Below, piece after piece: positions 16,046 through 25,573 of a stretch of DNA of 64,000 nucleotides. Numbering within the stretch: position 1 is the stretch's first letter; each line of letters starts with the position of its first letter. Source of the stretch: Sphingobium_A sp965228065 (GTDB lineage: Bacteria; Pseudomonadota; Alphaproteobacteria; Sphingomonadales; Sphingomonadaceae); the NCBI GenBank assembly GCA_965228065.1, contig OZ245788.1, positions 6,510,001-6,574,000 of the forward strand, read 5' to 3'. The notes below the pieces were generated by a model. The model was given only the letters and a program-made list of their open reading frames with translations. It ran no database searches and was not told the origin of the DNA. Made by a program: the position numbers and the translations under genes.

Positions 16046-17710
16046 ATGCGCATGTGGCTGGCCGCGATGGTGATGGCGCTGTTCGGGGGAGGCCAGGACG
16101 GCAAGCCGGTCGACACAGGCACCAGGCCGGTGCTGCCCGCTCACAAGATCTGCAGCGGGGACGATACCGCCACCACACGCCCCGAGCTCCTCGAAGGTTA
16201 CGGCAAGGGCGGATTCGCGATCACGACGACGGTGCCGGCCGCGCAGGCGTTTTTCGACAATGGCATGCAGCTTGGTGCGGCATTCGCGCACAAGGCATCG
16301 ATCGCGGCGTTCCACGAAGCCTCCCGGCTCGACCCCGGCTGCGCGATGTGTGCCTGGGGTGAGGCATGGGCATCGGGGCCGACGATCAACTATCCCATCG
16401 ATGCGGACGACAATGCCCGGCTTGCTCTGCTCACCACGCGTGCCGAGGGTCTCGCAAAGTCCGGCACCGAACTGGAACGCGCGCTGATCGCCGCGCTCAA
16501 GCTCCGCTACGTTGCGGGTGGCCGTAAAGGCGCCGCAAACCTCGCTTTCGCGCAGGCGATGGATGGGATCGCCAAGGCACATCCAAAGGACAATGCGCTC
16601 GCGACGCTTGCGGCCGACGCCTGGCTGATCGCGGCTGGCGACGCAAAGGACTGGCATGACGACGTATACCGTTCGGTCGCGCTGCTGCAGGACGCGCTGG
16701 TCCGCGATCCGGACTATTCGCCGGCGATCCATTTCTACATCCATGCCTCCGAAATGGCGGGTGTGCCCGAGCGCGCGACGCCCTTCGCCGATCGGCTGAC
16801 AGGGCTGGCCCCCAAGGCGAGCCATCTCGTCCATATGCCGTCGCACACCTATTACTGGATCGGGCGATATCAGGACGCCGCCGATGCCAATGTCCGTGCG
16901 GTCGCGCTGGGCATCGACAACGCCCGCCGCCTCGGCATGCCGCTTCCCGACGGCGTGTGGAACCTGCCCTATCACGCGCATAACGTGCATTTCGGCGTGG
17001 GCGGCGCGCTGATGTCGGGCGACGCGAAAAGTGCACTTGCGCTGAGCGATCCGCTGGTCAGGGTCGCTGCCACCAGGGGCACCGGCAGCGTCTTCTCGCA
17101 AGCGGTCGCGGGCATGGGCTATTTTGCCGAGGGCCGCTTTGCGGAGCCCGGCACTGTGCTCGCTTTCCCCGAACCGAAGCTGCCTTATCTCAAGGCCTAT
17201 TGGCGCTATGCGCGCGGCGAGGCACAGGCGCGGCTCGGCAATTCGGCGGCCGTGCGCTCCGAAGCGAACCATATCCCCTGGACGATCAGATCGGACGCCG
17301 GACAGGAGCATGCCGCGATCGGCACGCGCCTCGCCCGGATCGCGCGACTGGTGCTGCTCGGCCGCGCCGAGATGCTCGACAACCGGCCGGCAACCGCGCT
17401 CGCCTTTTTCCGCAAGGCTGCCGCGTTGCAGGAGGACAAGACCCTCAAGGATTTCTCCGACCCACCGCTCTGGTGGTATCCGGTGCGGCGCAGCGTCGCG
17501 GAAGCACTGCTGGCAACGGGCGACGCCAGGGCCGCACTGGCCGAGGCCGACGCCACGCTCAAGATGCGGCCGCTCGATCCGATGACATTGGACGTCCGCG
17601 CGCGGGCGCTGGCAAGACAGGGCAATGCGGTTGCGGCGCGATCCGACGCCCGATCGGCCCGGAAGCTCTGGCGCGGAGACCGCAGCGCCTTCCGTTCCGC
17701 GCTGATCTAG
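16046..17710 (+). CDS. Secreted tetratricopeptide-repeat protein
   Basis: A 554-residue protein with a short hydrophobic N terminus (MRMWLAAMVMALFGGG) that could be a signal peptide. Degenerate TPR-like helices follow. One is FFDNGMQLGAAFAHKASIAAFHEASRLDPGCAMCAWGEAW (about residues 70-110); others lie at AIHFYIHASEMAGVPERA and near the C terminus at ARAALAEADATLKMRPLDP. The CxxC in this first repeat is typical of a conserved group of bacterial TPR proteins of unknown role. It appears to be a single-gene unit. Binding of another secreted protein is inferred from the fold alone. Confidence 0.75.
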   Translation: MRMWLAAMVMALFGGGQDGKPVDTGTRPVLPAHKICSGDDTATTRPELLEGYGKGGFAITTTVPAAQAFFDNGMQLGAAFAHKASIAAFHEASRLDPGCAMCAWGEAWASGPTINYPIDADDNARLALLTTRAEGLAKSGTELERALIAALKLRYVAGGRKGAANLAFAQAMDGIAKAHPKDNALATLAADAWLIAAGDAKDWHDDVYRSVALLQDALVRDPDYSPAIHFYIHASEMAGVPERATPFADRLTGLAPKASHLVHMPSHTYYWIGRYQDAADANVRAVALGIDNARRLGMPLPDGVWNLPYHAHNVHFGVGGALMSGDAKSALALSDPLVRVAATRGTGSVFSQAVAGMGYFAEGRFAEPGTVLAFPEPKLPYLKAYWRYARGEAQARLGNSAAVRSEANHIPWTIRSDAGQEHAAIGTRLARIARLVLLGRAEMLDNRPATALAFFRKAAALQEDKTLKDFSDPPLWWYPVRRSVAEALLATGDARAALAEADATLKMRPLDPMTLDVRARALARQGNAVAARSDARSARKLWRGDRSAFRSALI

Positions 17711-17775
17711 CAGTTTATTGAAAGAGTCGGCGCGAGCTGCCGATATCGTCGTCCCCGAGAAAGCCGAGGAATATT

Positions 17776-20700
17776 ATGGCAACGCTGATCGCTTTCAAAC
17801 CCTTCAACATGCACGATATCGATCCGGTTTATCTGCCCGTCGACAAAGCCGGAGCGACTTCCATTCTGGATGTTCATCTGGATTCATATCAGGCGGACGT
17901 CTCGTACAGCACGGGGTGGACGATCTATGACGGTTCGTTCTCATATGATGACGATGACAACATCTCTGGAACGGTCACGACCGTTCGCATTTTCAGCGGC
18001 ACGTTCCGGCTCACCTCCTCCGGAGAATACCAGCTCAATGGGACATTGCAGCAATCCCTCACGGGGCTGAACAAGAGCGCGGCGACCGTTGCGGGTTTTT
18101 ACGTGACCGAAGACGTTGTGGGGCTCACCAAATATCTGTTCGACGGCAATGATGCCCTGACCGGATCCGCAAACGACGACCTGCTGGATGGATATGCCGG
18201 CACAGACACGCTCAGCGGCGGCGCGGGGAACGACACATTGTTCGGTGGCGCCGGAAATGATCGGCTAGCCGGGGAGCTCGGAAATGACGAGCTGAATGGG
18301 GAACTGGGCGACGACACCATGGAAGGCGGTCCCGGCGACGACCGATATGACGTCGATTCCAGGAATGACGTCGTGGTCGAGCTGGATGGGCAAGGCATGG
18401 ATACCGTCTATTCGACGGTGACCTATGTGCTCGGCAACCATGTCGAGAATCTGACGCTAGCGGGATCGAGCCAGATCAATGGATCCGGCAACGCATCGGC
18501 CAACATCATCATCGGCAACGGCGCCGAGAATATCATTGGCGGCGAGGGCGGAAACGACACGCTGTTCGGCGGCGGCGGACACGATCAGCTGCTGGGCAAT
18601 GAAGGCGACGACGAACTTCACGGCGAAGCGGGCAATGATCTGATCAATGGCGGGGCGGGCAACGACACCGCCTGGGGTGGCGACAATGACGACACCATCC
18701 TGGGCGAGGCGGGCAACGACTCGATCTTCGGCGAAAAGGGCAACGACGCGATCGATGGGGGCATCGGCAACGACACATTGTCGGGCGGCGATGACAACGA
18801 CACGATCAGCGGCGGCGACGGAAACGATTCCATCAGCGGCGGTGCCGGCAACGACACATTGATCGGCGGCATCGGGAACGACAGGTTCGCCGGCGTAGAC
18901 CCCGCCAATTCCCAGGCGAAGGAGACGGGCCAGAACGCGATCGACGGAACCGACTATGGCGGCGACGTGATCAACACCGTCGTCTATGGCGGCGCCCGCA
19001 CGCAATATTCGATACGAGTGATGGCGCCAGACGCCGGGCAAGGGTTCGGATGGGGCGTCACGGTCCGCAACAAGGGGGACGGCAGCGATCACGTCATAAA
19101 TTTCACGCGGCTGGAGTTTACCGACGTCACCATCGAGGAAGCCAGCTTCTGGAAAGCCGGCATGATCTCCTGGGCGATCTGGAGCTTGCTGCCCGCGTTC
19201 GACCAGATCCGGAGCTATGTCGGAAAACTCGACGAATTCCTGGGAAGCGAGACGGATACCAGATATCCGATGCTCAAGAAGATCCTCGCCTGGTACCAGA
19301 TCGCGGACACCGCAGCCGACATATTGGGCGATACGGTCATCGACCTGAACGCCGGAAATTACAGATCGGCCTTCAAGGTTCTCGTCGACAGGATCGTCGA
19401 GGAAACCACCAATCCCATCATCGCCGAAGCACAGAAAAGGCTCGACGATCTCGTCGACAAATTGCCCGTGAGCGCCGCGGAGAAGACCGAGCTCAAATCC
19501 ATCATCCAGGGCGGAGCGGATGATCTGAGATCCTATATCGACGATGCGACCAATGTGACGCTCGATGCCGCGATCGATGCGGCGATCGATACCGGAAAGA
19601 AGCTGGAGGATATCGACTGGGATCAGCAGTGGAAGAACTGGATGGATACGGTCGGCTCAAAGCTGGACGATCTCTACAAGACGATCCCCGGCATGACCGC
19701 GCCGCGCGAAGAGTTTGATGACCCGAAGATCGAGCCGGTCATACCCACGCCGCCGACGATCGAGGGACCCGGGGCGCAGCCAAAAGACGAACCCCAGATC
19801 ATCCTGAGCCCCTTGGCGAGCAACGACTTCGGCTACCCCGGCAACGGCGATGACATCTTCTTCGGCTTTGACGGCAACGACACCGTGATCGCGGGATCCG
19901 GCGGGGGCAATGACCATTATGATGGCGGCACCGGCACCGACACGATCATCTTCGCGAGCGCCTCCCAGGGGCTGATCATCGACCTTCTTGCCGGTACCGC
20001 CGACGGTGCGGAAACCGGGCATGATATCGTCGTCGACTTCGAGATCGTGACGGGCGGAAGCGGTGGGGACAGGATCTCGGCCGCGGGCGTGACCAACAAG
20101 GGTTTCGACCTGAGCGGAAATGCAGGCGCCGATACGCTGATCGGCGGGGGCCTCGCCGATACGCTTCGGGGCGGCCCCGGCAATGACAGCATCGATGGCG
20201 GCGGCGGCGCCGACGTCGTGAACTATGCCGGCGCGTCGACGGATTTCACGATCGTCCGGAACGGCGATGGCTCCTTCACCATCACCGACACCAATCCGAC
20301 CGCCGGCGGCGACGAGGGCTCGGATCTCGTCAGGCTGGTCGAAACCGCGCATTTCGCGGGCGATGGCGTGACGATTACGCTGCCGCTTGCACCAGTTCCC
20401 GAGCCACGTTTCCGCCTCATCACGGTCGATGGCCATGTTAGCGCGGTGCGGGGCACAGGGGATGTGTTCGGATCGAACGGATTCCAAGACATTTCGATCC
20501 TGGCAGGCTCCGGCAAGGTCACGCTCGACGGCTCGTTCGGCCGCGGCGGCGACATTGTACGGATCGCCGGTAATGCGGCCGGTTTCACAATCGCGCTGGC
20601 CGGTTCCAATGCCGTTCTGACCAATGGCACGACGGAGATCACCATTCCGGTGGGGACCACTGGCACGTCGCTTGTCTTCGACGACGGGGTACGCAAGCTG

Positions 20701-21249
20701 GTTTTCGATGCGGTCGATCTGCGCGTCGAGATTGGCGGACAGGGTATTGCCACGGTGGCCGCGCCGATCACCGCAGGGCCGGACGGCACCTTGCTGCCGA
20801 CTGGCAACGAGAACGCCAACGCCACGGCTCGACTGGTGCTTACCGCCGGCAGCGACACGAGTTTCGCCGGCAAGGCGAACATTTTCGGCACGAACGGTGC
20901 TGAAACCGTGCGATTGCTGGGCGGAGACACGGCGCTCGATGGCTCGTTCGCACGCGGCGGAGACACTCTGATACTGCCGGGCCCGGCCCGCGACTACAAA
21001 GCCTATATCTCCGGTTCCTTCGTCGTGCTGCGATCGGAGGATGACAGGATCGCCGTGCCGATCGGTACGGCCGGAACCGAACTCGACTTTGCGGGCGACG
21101 CGCGCACCATCATTTTCCAGGGCGCCGCCGTTCTCATCGGCGGCCAGTCGATCAGCGCCACAAGCGAGGCCACAGCCCAGATACTGAATGCTGCGCCCGG
21201 TCAGGTGGCGAATGCCGTGGCTGTCGCCGATAGCTTCGGGTTCGCCTGA
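17776..21249 (+). CDS. RTX-type calcium-binding secreted protein with tandem C-terminal modules
   Basis: A 1157-residue protein with two blocks of RTX nonapeptides (GGxGxDxLx). The first, at residues about 125-375, has more than 20 copies, and a shorter second block lies at about 690-815. RTX repeats fold into calcium-filled beta rolls after type I secretion; there is no N-terminal signal peptide, as expected. Between the blocks lies a mostly helical, non-repeat insert (about 455-640) followed by a Pro-rich linker. The C terminus has two copies of a module of about 120 residues (876-995 and 1015-1135) sharing LDGSFxRGGD, PVGTxGTxLxF and IGGQxI. No type I secretion genes are adjacent. Enzymatic activity is not evident, so an adhesin or surface-layer role is possible. 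Confidence 0.85.
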   Translation: MATLIAFKPFNMHDIDPVYLPVDKAGATSILDVHLDSYQADVSYSTGWTIYDGSFSYDDDDNISGTVTTVRIFSGTFRLTSSGEYQLNGTLQQSLTGLNKSAATVAGFYVTEDVVGLTKYLFDGNDALTGSANDDLLDGYAGTDTLSGGAGNDTLFGGAGNDRLAGELGNDELNGELGDDTMEGGPGDDRYDVDSRNDVVVELDGQGMDTVYSTVTYVLGNHVENLTLAGSSQINGSGNASANIIIGNGAENIIGGEGGNDTLFGGGGHDQLLGNEGDDELHGEAGNDLINGGAGNDTAWGGDNDDTILGEAGNDSIFGEKGNDAIDGGIGNDTLSGGDDNDTISGGDGNDSISGGAGNDTLIGGIGNDRFAGVDPANSQAKETGQNAIDGTDYGGDVINTVVYGGARTQYSIRVMAPDAGQGFGWGVTVRNKGDGSDHVINFTRLEFTDVTIEEASFWKAGMISWAIWSLLPAFDQIRSYVGKLDEFLGSETDTRYPMLKKILAWYQIADTAADILGDTVIDLNAGNYRSAFKVLVDRIVEETTNPIIAEAQKRLDDLVDKLPVSAAEKTELKSIIQGGADDLRSYIDDATNVTLDAAIDAAIDTGKKLEDIDWDQQWKNWMDTVGSKLDDLYKTIPGMTAPREEFDDPKIEPVIPTPPTIEGPGAQPKDEPQIILSPLASNDFGYPGNGDDIFFGFDGNDTVIAGSGGGNDHYDGGTGTDTIIFASASQGLIIDLLAGTADGAETGHDIVVDFEIVTGGSGGDRISAAGVTNKGFDLSGNAGADTLIGGGLADTLRGGPGNDSIDGGGGADVVNYAGASTDFTIVRNGDGSFTITDTNPTAGGDEGSDLVRLVETAHFAGDGVTITLPLAPVPEPRFRLITVDGHVSAVRGTGDVFGSNGFQDISILAGSGKVTLDGSFGRGGDIVRIAGNAAGFTIALAGSNAVLTNGTTEITIPVGTTGTSLVFDDGVRKLVFDAVDLRVEIGGQGIATVAAPITAGPDGTLLPTGNENANATARLVLTAGSDTSFAGKANIFGTNGAETVRLLGGDTALDGSFARGGDTLILPGPARDYKAYISGSFVVLRSEDDRIAVPIGTAGTELDFAGDARTIIFQGAAVLIGGQSISATSEATAQILNAAPGQVANAVAVADSFGFA

Positions 21250-21310
21250 GACACGCTGTAAGCAGATCAGATCGCGCCGGCCGATGGTTCGGACTCTGCA
21301 AAAAAGAAAT

Positions 21311-21348
21311 GGAGCAGGTTTCGATCCGTTGGGATCGAAACCTGCTCC
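21311..21348. terminator. Bidirectional terminator hairpin (RTX gene / DUF3011 gene)
   Basis: A 17-bp perfect stem (21311-21327 with 21332-21348) on a four-base GTTG loop lies between these convergent genes. An A-rich run at 21300-21308 gives a T tract for the minus-strand transcript, and none follows the plus-strand side. Confidence 0.75.
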
Positions 21349-21363
21349 AGACAAGAGGTCAGC

Positions 21364-22311
21364 TCAGTTCGTGAAATCGAGCTGCACAACCTTGCTCGGT
21401 GTCGCGCGACAATAGATCGGAACGGACCGGTCGCCATCGGGATAGGTCGCGGTCAGCTCCGCGCCGAAGCGCCAACCGCCATTGCCGGGTTCGGTGCTGG
21501 TTGCCCGTTCAAAGCGCAGGCGTGTGCCGCCGGTCGCGCCGATCTGGCGTGACGCCTCGAACAGGCAGGTTTGCATCGATGGCCGCGCGTCGGCGGGAAG
21601 CGACGACAGATCGGCCGAGAGCGAAGCGGGCGGGCCCGGCGGGTAGCTCGGCGGCGTTTCCGGTACGCTCGTTTCAGTGGGGGTGTTGGCCTTTTTATTG
21701 CGGCTCGCGAGCAGTGCGACAAGGCCGGCCGCGACCGCCACGCCGCCGATCACCAGCCCCGCGCTTGGGCCCTTGTCCCGGTCGGGACGGCCATTGCCCC
21801 AGTCATTCCCCCAATCATTGCCATAGCCGTAGGCGAATGTGCCCCGGCAATTGCGCGAAACCCAGATCGAACGCCGATCATAACCCCAGCTCCGCCCCTC
21901 ACTGCAATTGCCGCCTCGGGTGAGCAGAACGACGCGATTCTCGGTGCGCGCGTTGCAGCGTTTCAGCCGGTTGCCGCGCGATTCACAGACGAGCCGTCCG
22001 GCATAGCCGCGATCCCGATCATAGCCGGGATAACCGGGATTGGGCCGTGGTGGCTGGATCTCGGGACGGCCGGGGTGGGGCCGCGGCGGTTGGATTTCCG
22101 GACGGCCGGGATTGGGCCGCGGCGGCTGAATCTCCGGGCGGCCGGGGTTCGGTCGCGGTGGCTGAATCTCCGGGCGGCCGGGGGTGGGTCGAGGCAGGGG
22201 AACCGGCTCATCCACCGGGGCCGGCCGTGTCTGCGCCTGCACCATCACCGGCGCGATGGCTTGCGCGGTCAGTGCGGTCGACAGAATGATTGCCTTGAAC
22301 GTGCCTCTCAT
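21364..22311 (-). CDS. DUF3011 protein with Pro-rich tandem repeats
   Basis: A 315-residue exported protein. After a signal peptide (about residues 1-26, ending VQAQ) come about five copies of a 12-residue unit of the form PRPNPGRPEIQP (about 38-98). A DUF3011 domain follows, with paired cysteines in VCESRGNRLKRCN, NCSEGRSWGYDRRSIWVSRNCRGTF. A membrane segment, GLVIGGVAVAAGLVALLAS, precedes a C-terminal domain with two more cysteines. The arrangement suggests a cell-envelope protein whose Pro-rich part spans the periplasm or wall. DUF3011 has no assigned function. The gene stands alone, convergent with the RTX gene. Confidence 0.8.
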   Translation of the reverse strand: MRGTFKAIILSTALTAQAIAPVMVQAQTRPAPVDEPVPLPRPTPGRPEIQPPRPNPGRPEIQPPRPNPGRPEIQPPRPHPGRPEIQPPRPNPGYPGYDRDRGYAGRLVCESRGNRLKRCNARTENRVVLLTRGGNCSEGRSWGYDRRSIWVSRNCRGTFAYGYGNDWGNDWGNGRPDRDKGPSAGLVIGGVAVAAGLVALLASRNKKANTPTETSVPETPPSYPPGPPASLSADLSSLPADARPSMQTCLFEASRQIGATGGTRLRFERATSTEPGNGGWRFGAELTATYPDGDRSVPIYCRATPSKVVQLDFTN

Positions 22312-22618
22312 GCCCAGTCTCCCTGTTTCGAAAGCGACCCTGTCCGATCGTTTCGAGTTCAGTATAGTTTGGTTATTGGCATAGGGTAGCGCAAATCACG
22401 CTGAATAATGCGTCAAGATTCACGCACATCTATTGAGCGAGGCACGCAAATTGCCACCAATATCCGGCCGTTTCGACATAAGCCCGGCCGGGCAAGCTCC
22501 AGACGATTTTTAATCGATTGACTTGAAATTGCGGTGGCAGACGAAAACCCCTGCCACCGCAACTACTCTGTCATTGCTTCACATCAACTGGCTGGAAGCT
22601 GCCTGCGAAAGCGCGCCC
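22312..22618. other. Intergenic region with a terminator hairpin
   Basis: This 307-base spacer holds the promoter of the DUF3011 gene at its left. At 22529-22540 and 22551-22562 there is a 12-bp perfect inverted repeat with a ten-base loop, placed to terminate the minus-strand serine hydrolase gene whose stop is at 22619. Beyond the hairpin, in the direction of that transcript, the DNA is A/T-rich. No gene is supported. Confidence 0.6.
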
Positions 22619-24307
22619 TCAGGTGATGCGGACGAAATCCATGCCGCAGAAGATCAGCCGTGATGGGACGCCGTTCACGGCTCCGTCGAACCAGACCCGC
22701 GTCACGCCGCCGACATCCTCCTTGGGCGACCAGAACCCACCGGCCCGACGGACGAACTCCCCGGCACCCTCCGCGACCAATGCCTCACCCCGCACCACGA
22801 CAGCGAAAGTGCCCTCTGCCGAACCATATTCGCCGGCAAGCGGCTTGAGCGCCGCAGCGGCAACAGGCTGCGGAAGCGCGCCGCCGCGGCCGAACAGCAT
22901 GCTACCCCACCAGAAGCGATCGCCCTTGGCGTCGAAATCGAGCGAATGTGCGGCATAGCCGGGATGGTCCGTCGCCAGCGAATCCTTGCCGCCAAGCTCC
23001 ACCCGCCCCTCACCGCTTTTGTCCGCAAGCACCAGCCCGGCACTCGTTGCGCGCAACGTGACCGAGCGGCCGTCGGGACCGACAAAGGTGCCGGCATAGG
23101 TTTCCGGCTTCGTCACCCGCCGGAACCCGAGCGGATCGGGCGGTGACGGCAGCGCGGTTCCCGCAACGACGGCGCGCATGAGCTGGATCGCATAGATTGT
23201 GGTCAATCGCGGACGATAGGAGATGGCCCGCCCGTTGACGCTGGCGAAGCAGGCGACACCCGCCACCGGATCTGCATGGAAGGCCGACGAGAACAGGGTC
23301 ATGCCGCCCGTGTGGTGCAGCGCCGGCTTGCCATCGATCTGCACTGTGGCGAAGCCGCTGGCGTAGCGCGTTCCGGGGCCGAATTCGCTGGAGGCGATGT
23401 CGCTGGCCAGCAGCCGCTTCGCCGCGGCGTCGGACATGAGCACCCCACCCTTCCCCGCGCCGAGCGTGAGGGCATAGCGCAGATAGCCCGCCATGCCGTC
23501 CGCCGATGCAGCGACCGCACCGGCCGCATTGTCGGATTCACTCCATGGGCCGGTGATCAGCGCCGCCCGGCTCATCGCAGCACCGTCCTCGCGGAAGGGC
23601 ACATAGCCCGTGGCGTAGCGGCCACGATCGGCCGTCCGGATATGCGCGGTGGCACCCGTCATGCCCAGCGGCTTCAATATATCGTCCTCAAGCGCCTGGA
23701 CGTGCGGCTTGCCGGAGACCTTGTTGATGATCAGCCCGAGCATGGCATAGCCGATATTGCTGTACGACATCCGTGCGCCGGGCTTGAAGCCGGTCCACAA
23801 TTTCCCGTCGGGCGTGCGCGGGAAGACCGGCGCGTCATGCGCGAGGCCGCCGGCATGATTGAGCAGCTGGAGCACCGTCATCGGCTGGGCAGGCAGGGGA
23901 ACACCGGTCAGATAGCGGGAGACCGGCGCGGAGAGATCGACCAGTCCCTTGTCCGCCGCGGCATGCAGCCACAGGCCGCTGATCGACTTGCTGATCGATC
24001 CGATCTGAAAGAGCTGATCGGGCGTCACCGGGACGCGCTTGTCGACATCCGACCAGCCGACACTGAGCGATGCCGTGAACCCCTGGGCATCGACGATGCT
24101 GATCGTCATGCCGGGCAGGCCGACCGCGTCCAGTTCGGCCGCGGCATAATCGCGCAGCTTCTCCAGCGCGGCGCCATAATCCCGCTGCCCCTTGCTGCGG
24201 ATCGTCAGCGTTGCGGGCGACGTCGCCGCGCTCGCCATGGCCGGCAATGTCGCCGCGACCGTTCCGATCGCGGCCATGCCCAACAGATTGCGCCGATTCA
24301 CGCTCAT
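22619..24307 (-). CDS. Class C beta-lactamase-fold serine hydrolase, exported
   Basis: A 562-residue protein of the beta-lactamase/esterase EstB family. From MSVNRRNLLGMAAIG there is a Tat-like signal peptide (two Arg, then a hydrophobic stretch ending AMASA). The SxxK nucleophile motif is SISKS in LFQIGSISKSISGLWLHA, and YSNIGYAMLG supplies the YxN motif. The third box appears as HHTGGM. The extra C-terminal part (about the last 150 residues) looks like a lipocalin-like or DUF3471-type domain. The start five codons upstream (24322) is less likely. It probably acts on D-amino-acid peptides or esters; it need not give drug resistance. Confidence 0.85.
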   Translation of the reverse strand: MSVNRRNLLGMAAIGTVAATLPAMASAATSPATLTIRSKGQRDYGAALEKLRDYAAAELDAVGLPGMTISIVDAQGFTASLSVGWSDVDKRVPVTPDQLFQIGSISKSISGLWLHAAADKGLVDLSAPVSRYLTGVPLPAQPMTVLQLLNHAGGLAHDAPVFPRTPDGKLWTGFKPGARMSYSNIGYAMLGLIINKVSGKPHVQALEDDILKPLGMTGATAHIRTADRGRYATGYVPFREDGAAMSRAALITGPWSESDNAAGAVAASADGMAGYLRYALTLGAGKGGVLMSDAAAKRLLASDIASSEFGPGTRYASGFATVQIDGKPALHHTGGMTLFSSAFHADPVAGVACFASVNGRAISYRPRLTTIYAIQLMRAVVAGTALPSPPDPLGFRRVTKPETYAGTFVGPDGRSVTLRATSAGLVLADKSGEGRVELGGKDSLATDHPGYAAHSLDFDAKGDRFWWGSMLFGRGGALPQPVAAAALKPLAGEYGSAEGTFAVVVRGEALVAEGAGEFVRRAGGFWSPKEDVGGVTRVWFDGAVNGVPSRLIFCGMDFVRIT

Positions 24308-24406
24308 CAATCTTCTCCCCAAATTTGCTTTTCGTTCGCCCGACCGGCTTGCCGCTCACAGCCTCGGCGGAAGCGTCAACCGCTCCCGCCTCAATCAATC
24401 CGGCTC

Positions 24407-25417
24407 TTAGCGGAACAGGAAATGGTCGTAGACCGACCGCGCAACCTCAGCGACCGCCTTTTCGCGCGCTTCGTTCGAGGTCGTGCTGCCCTTGGTATAG
24501 ACCGACACCGCAACATGCCCGCGCCCGCCCGGCAGGGTGATCACGCCGACATCGTTGATCGTGCCGCCCAGCGTGCCCGTCTTGTGGGCGACCGGCGTAT
24601 CGATCGGCAACAGACCCTTCAGCCTTTTGTCGCCCGTCGTCGTCCGGCTCATCACGCCGAGCAGGAATTCGGTGCTCTTCGCGCTCAGGATCTTGCCCGA
24701 CCAGATCTTGGCAAGCAGGTCGGTCATCGCCAGCGGCGTGCTGCTGTCGTTGGGATCCGCATCGAAATCGGCGCGCGGCAGGTTGCCAGCCGGGATCGCC
24801 GCGCCGGATTCGCGCGCCGCGCGAAGCCCTTCGCGCAGCGGCACGTCGGCGGGCAGCTTGTAGAATTTCTTGAGGAGAGTCTTGGTATCGGCGTTGACGT
24901 TCTGATCCTTGATGCCGAGCGCACGCAGGTTCGCGGTCACCGCCTCAGGCCCGCCGGCAAGCGCGGTCATGATATCGGTCGCGGTGTTGTTCGACTGGAT
25001 GATCATCACTTCCAGCTGATTGGCAACCGACAGCTGGATGCCGGGATGGAAGATGCCCGGTGCGACGGGGCCGGATTCGTTGATAAAGGCATCGGTCACC
25101 GGAATGAGCTGCTCGAGCGTGATCTCGCCCTTGTCGACCCGGCTCAGCACCTTGACCGCGACCGCGACCTTGAAGGTGCTCGCCATCGGGAACATCTCCG
25201 ACCCGTTGACCGAAACCTGCTGCCCGCTTTCCAGATGGCGCGCGGCAAAACCGATCTTCCCGCCGCCAAGCGCCTTGGCATATTCCGCGACCGCGACGTC
25301 GAAACCCTTCTGCGTCGATACGCTTGCCGCGACCGGCTTCGCTTCCGGAATATTCTGTGCCCAGGCCGGCGTTGCGGTGAGAAGGGCGGCGGCAACGGTC
25401 GGGATCAGCAGGCGCAT
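24407..25417 (-). CDS. Class A beta-lactamase-like serine hydrolase
   Basis: A 336-residue exported protein whose signal peptide spans about residues 1-20 (ending PAWA). The SxxK box is S80-TFK-83 and the second box is S142-NN, in place of the usual SDN. The KTG box is at 279-281, in HKTGTLGG. The region that should form the omega loop (LPRADFDADPNDSSTP) lacks a clear ExxLN, so the Glu166 general base of true class A enzymes is not evident. The enzyme could therefore be a slow penicillin-binding hydrolase rather than an efficient lactamase. The start at 25417 is set by the signal peptide; the frame is open to 25510. Confidence 0.85.
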   Translation of the reverse strand: MRLLIPTVAAALLTATPAWAQNIPEAKPVAASVSTQKGFDVAVAEYAKALGGGKIGFAARHLESGQQVSVNGSEMFPMASTFKVAVAVKVLSRVDKGEITLEQLIPVTDAFINESGPVAPGIFHPGIQLSVANQLEVMIIQSNNTATDIMTALAGGPEAVTANLRALGIKDQNVNADTKTLLKKFYKLPADVPLREGLRAARESGAAIPAGNLPRADFDADPNDSSTPLAMTDLLAKIWSGKILSAKSTEFLLGVMSRTTTGDKRLKGLLPIDTPVAHKTGTLGGTINDVGVITLPGGRGHVAVSVYTKGSTTSNEAREKAVAEVARSVYDHFLFR

Positions 25418-25573
25418 GGAGATTCCTTTGGGACGATGGTTCGGGGAGGAGGCAGATAAAGCGGCCGAAGGCGACTCCGTCGCGAAACGGGTCGACCTTA
25501 CGTCAGGCAAGTCTAGCGGTTACGAATCCAGCATTGCAATGGTTGGTCGGCGGGCGAGTCCGCACATGTCGCG

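Noticed and set aside
14370..16178. 602-codon open frame on the minus strand
   Set aside because: Antisense to the DHA2 transporter, whose membrane helices and motifs are clear on the plus strand.
18120..18900. Tandem repeats as a CRISPR array or satellite DNA
   Set aside because: They are in-frame RTX nonapeptide codons with varied third bases, with no unique spacers between constant repeats.
19657..21354. 565-codon open frame on the minus strand
   Set aside because: Antisense to the RTX gene; no family features.
22040..22190. Regular repeats as a CRISPR array
   Set aside because: The units are contiguous and in frame, coding for a Pro-rich peptide repeat; no spacers or cas genes.
23276..25459. 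727-codon open frame on the plus strand
   Set aside because: Antisense to the two beta-lactamase-fold genes; composition is that of a mirror frame and no motif is present.
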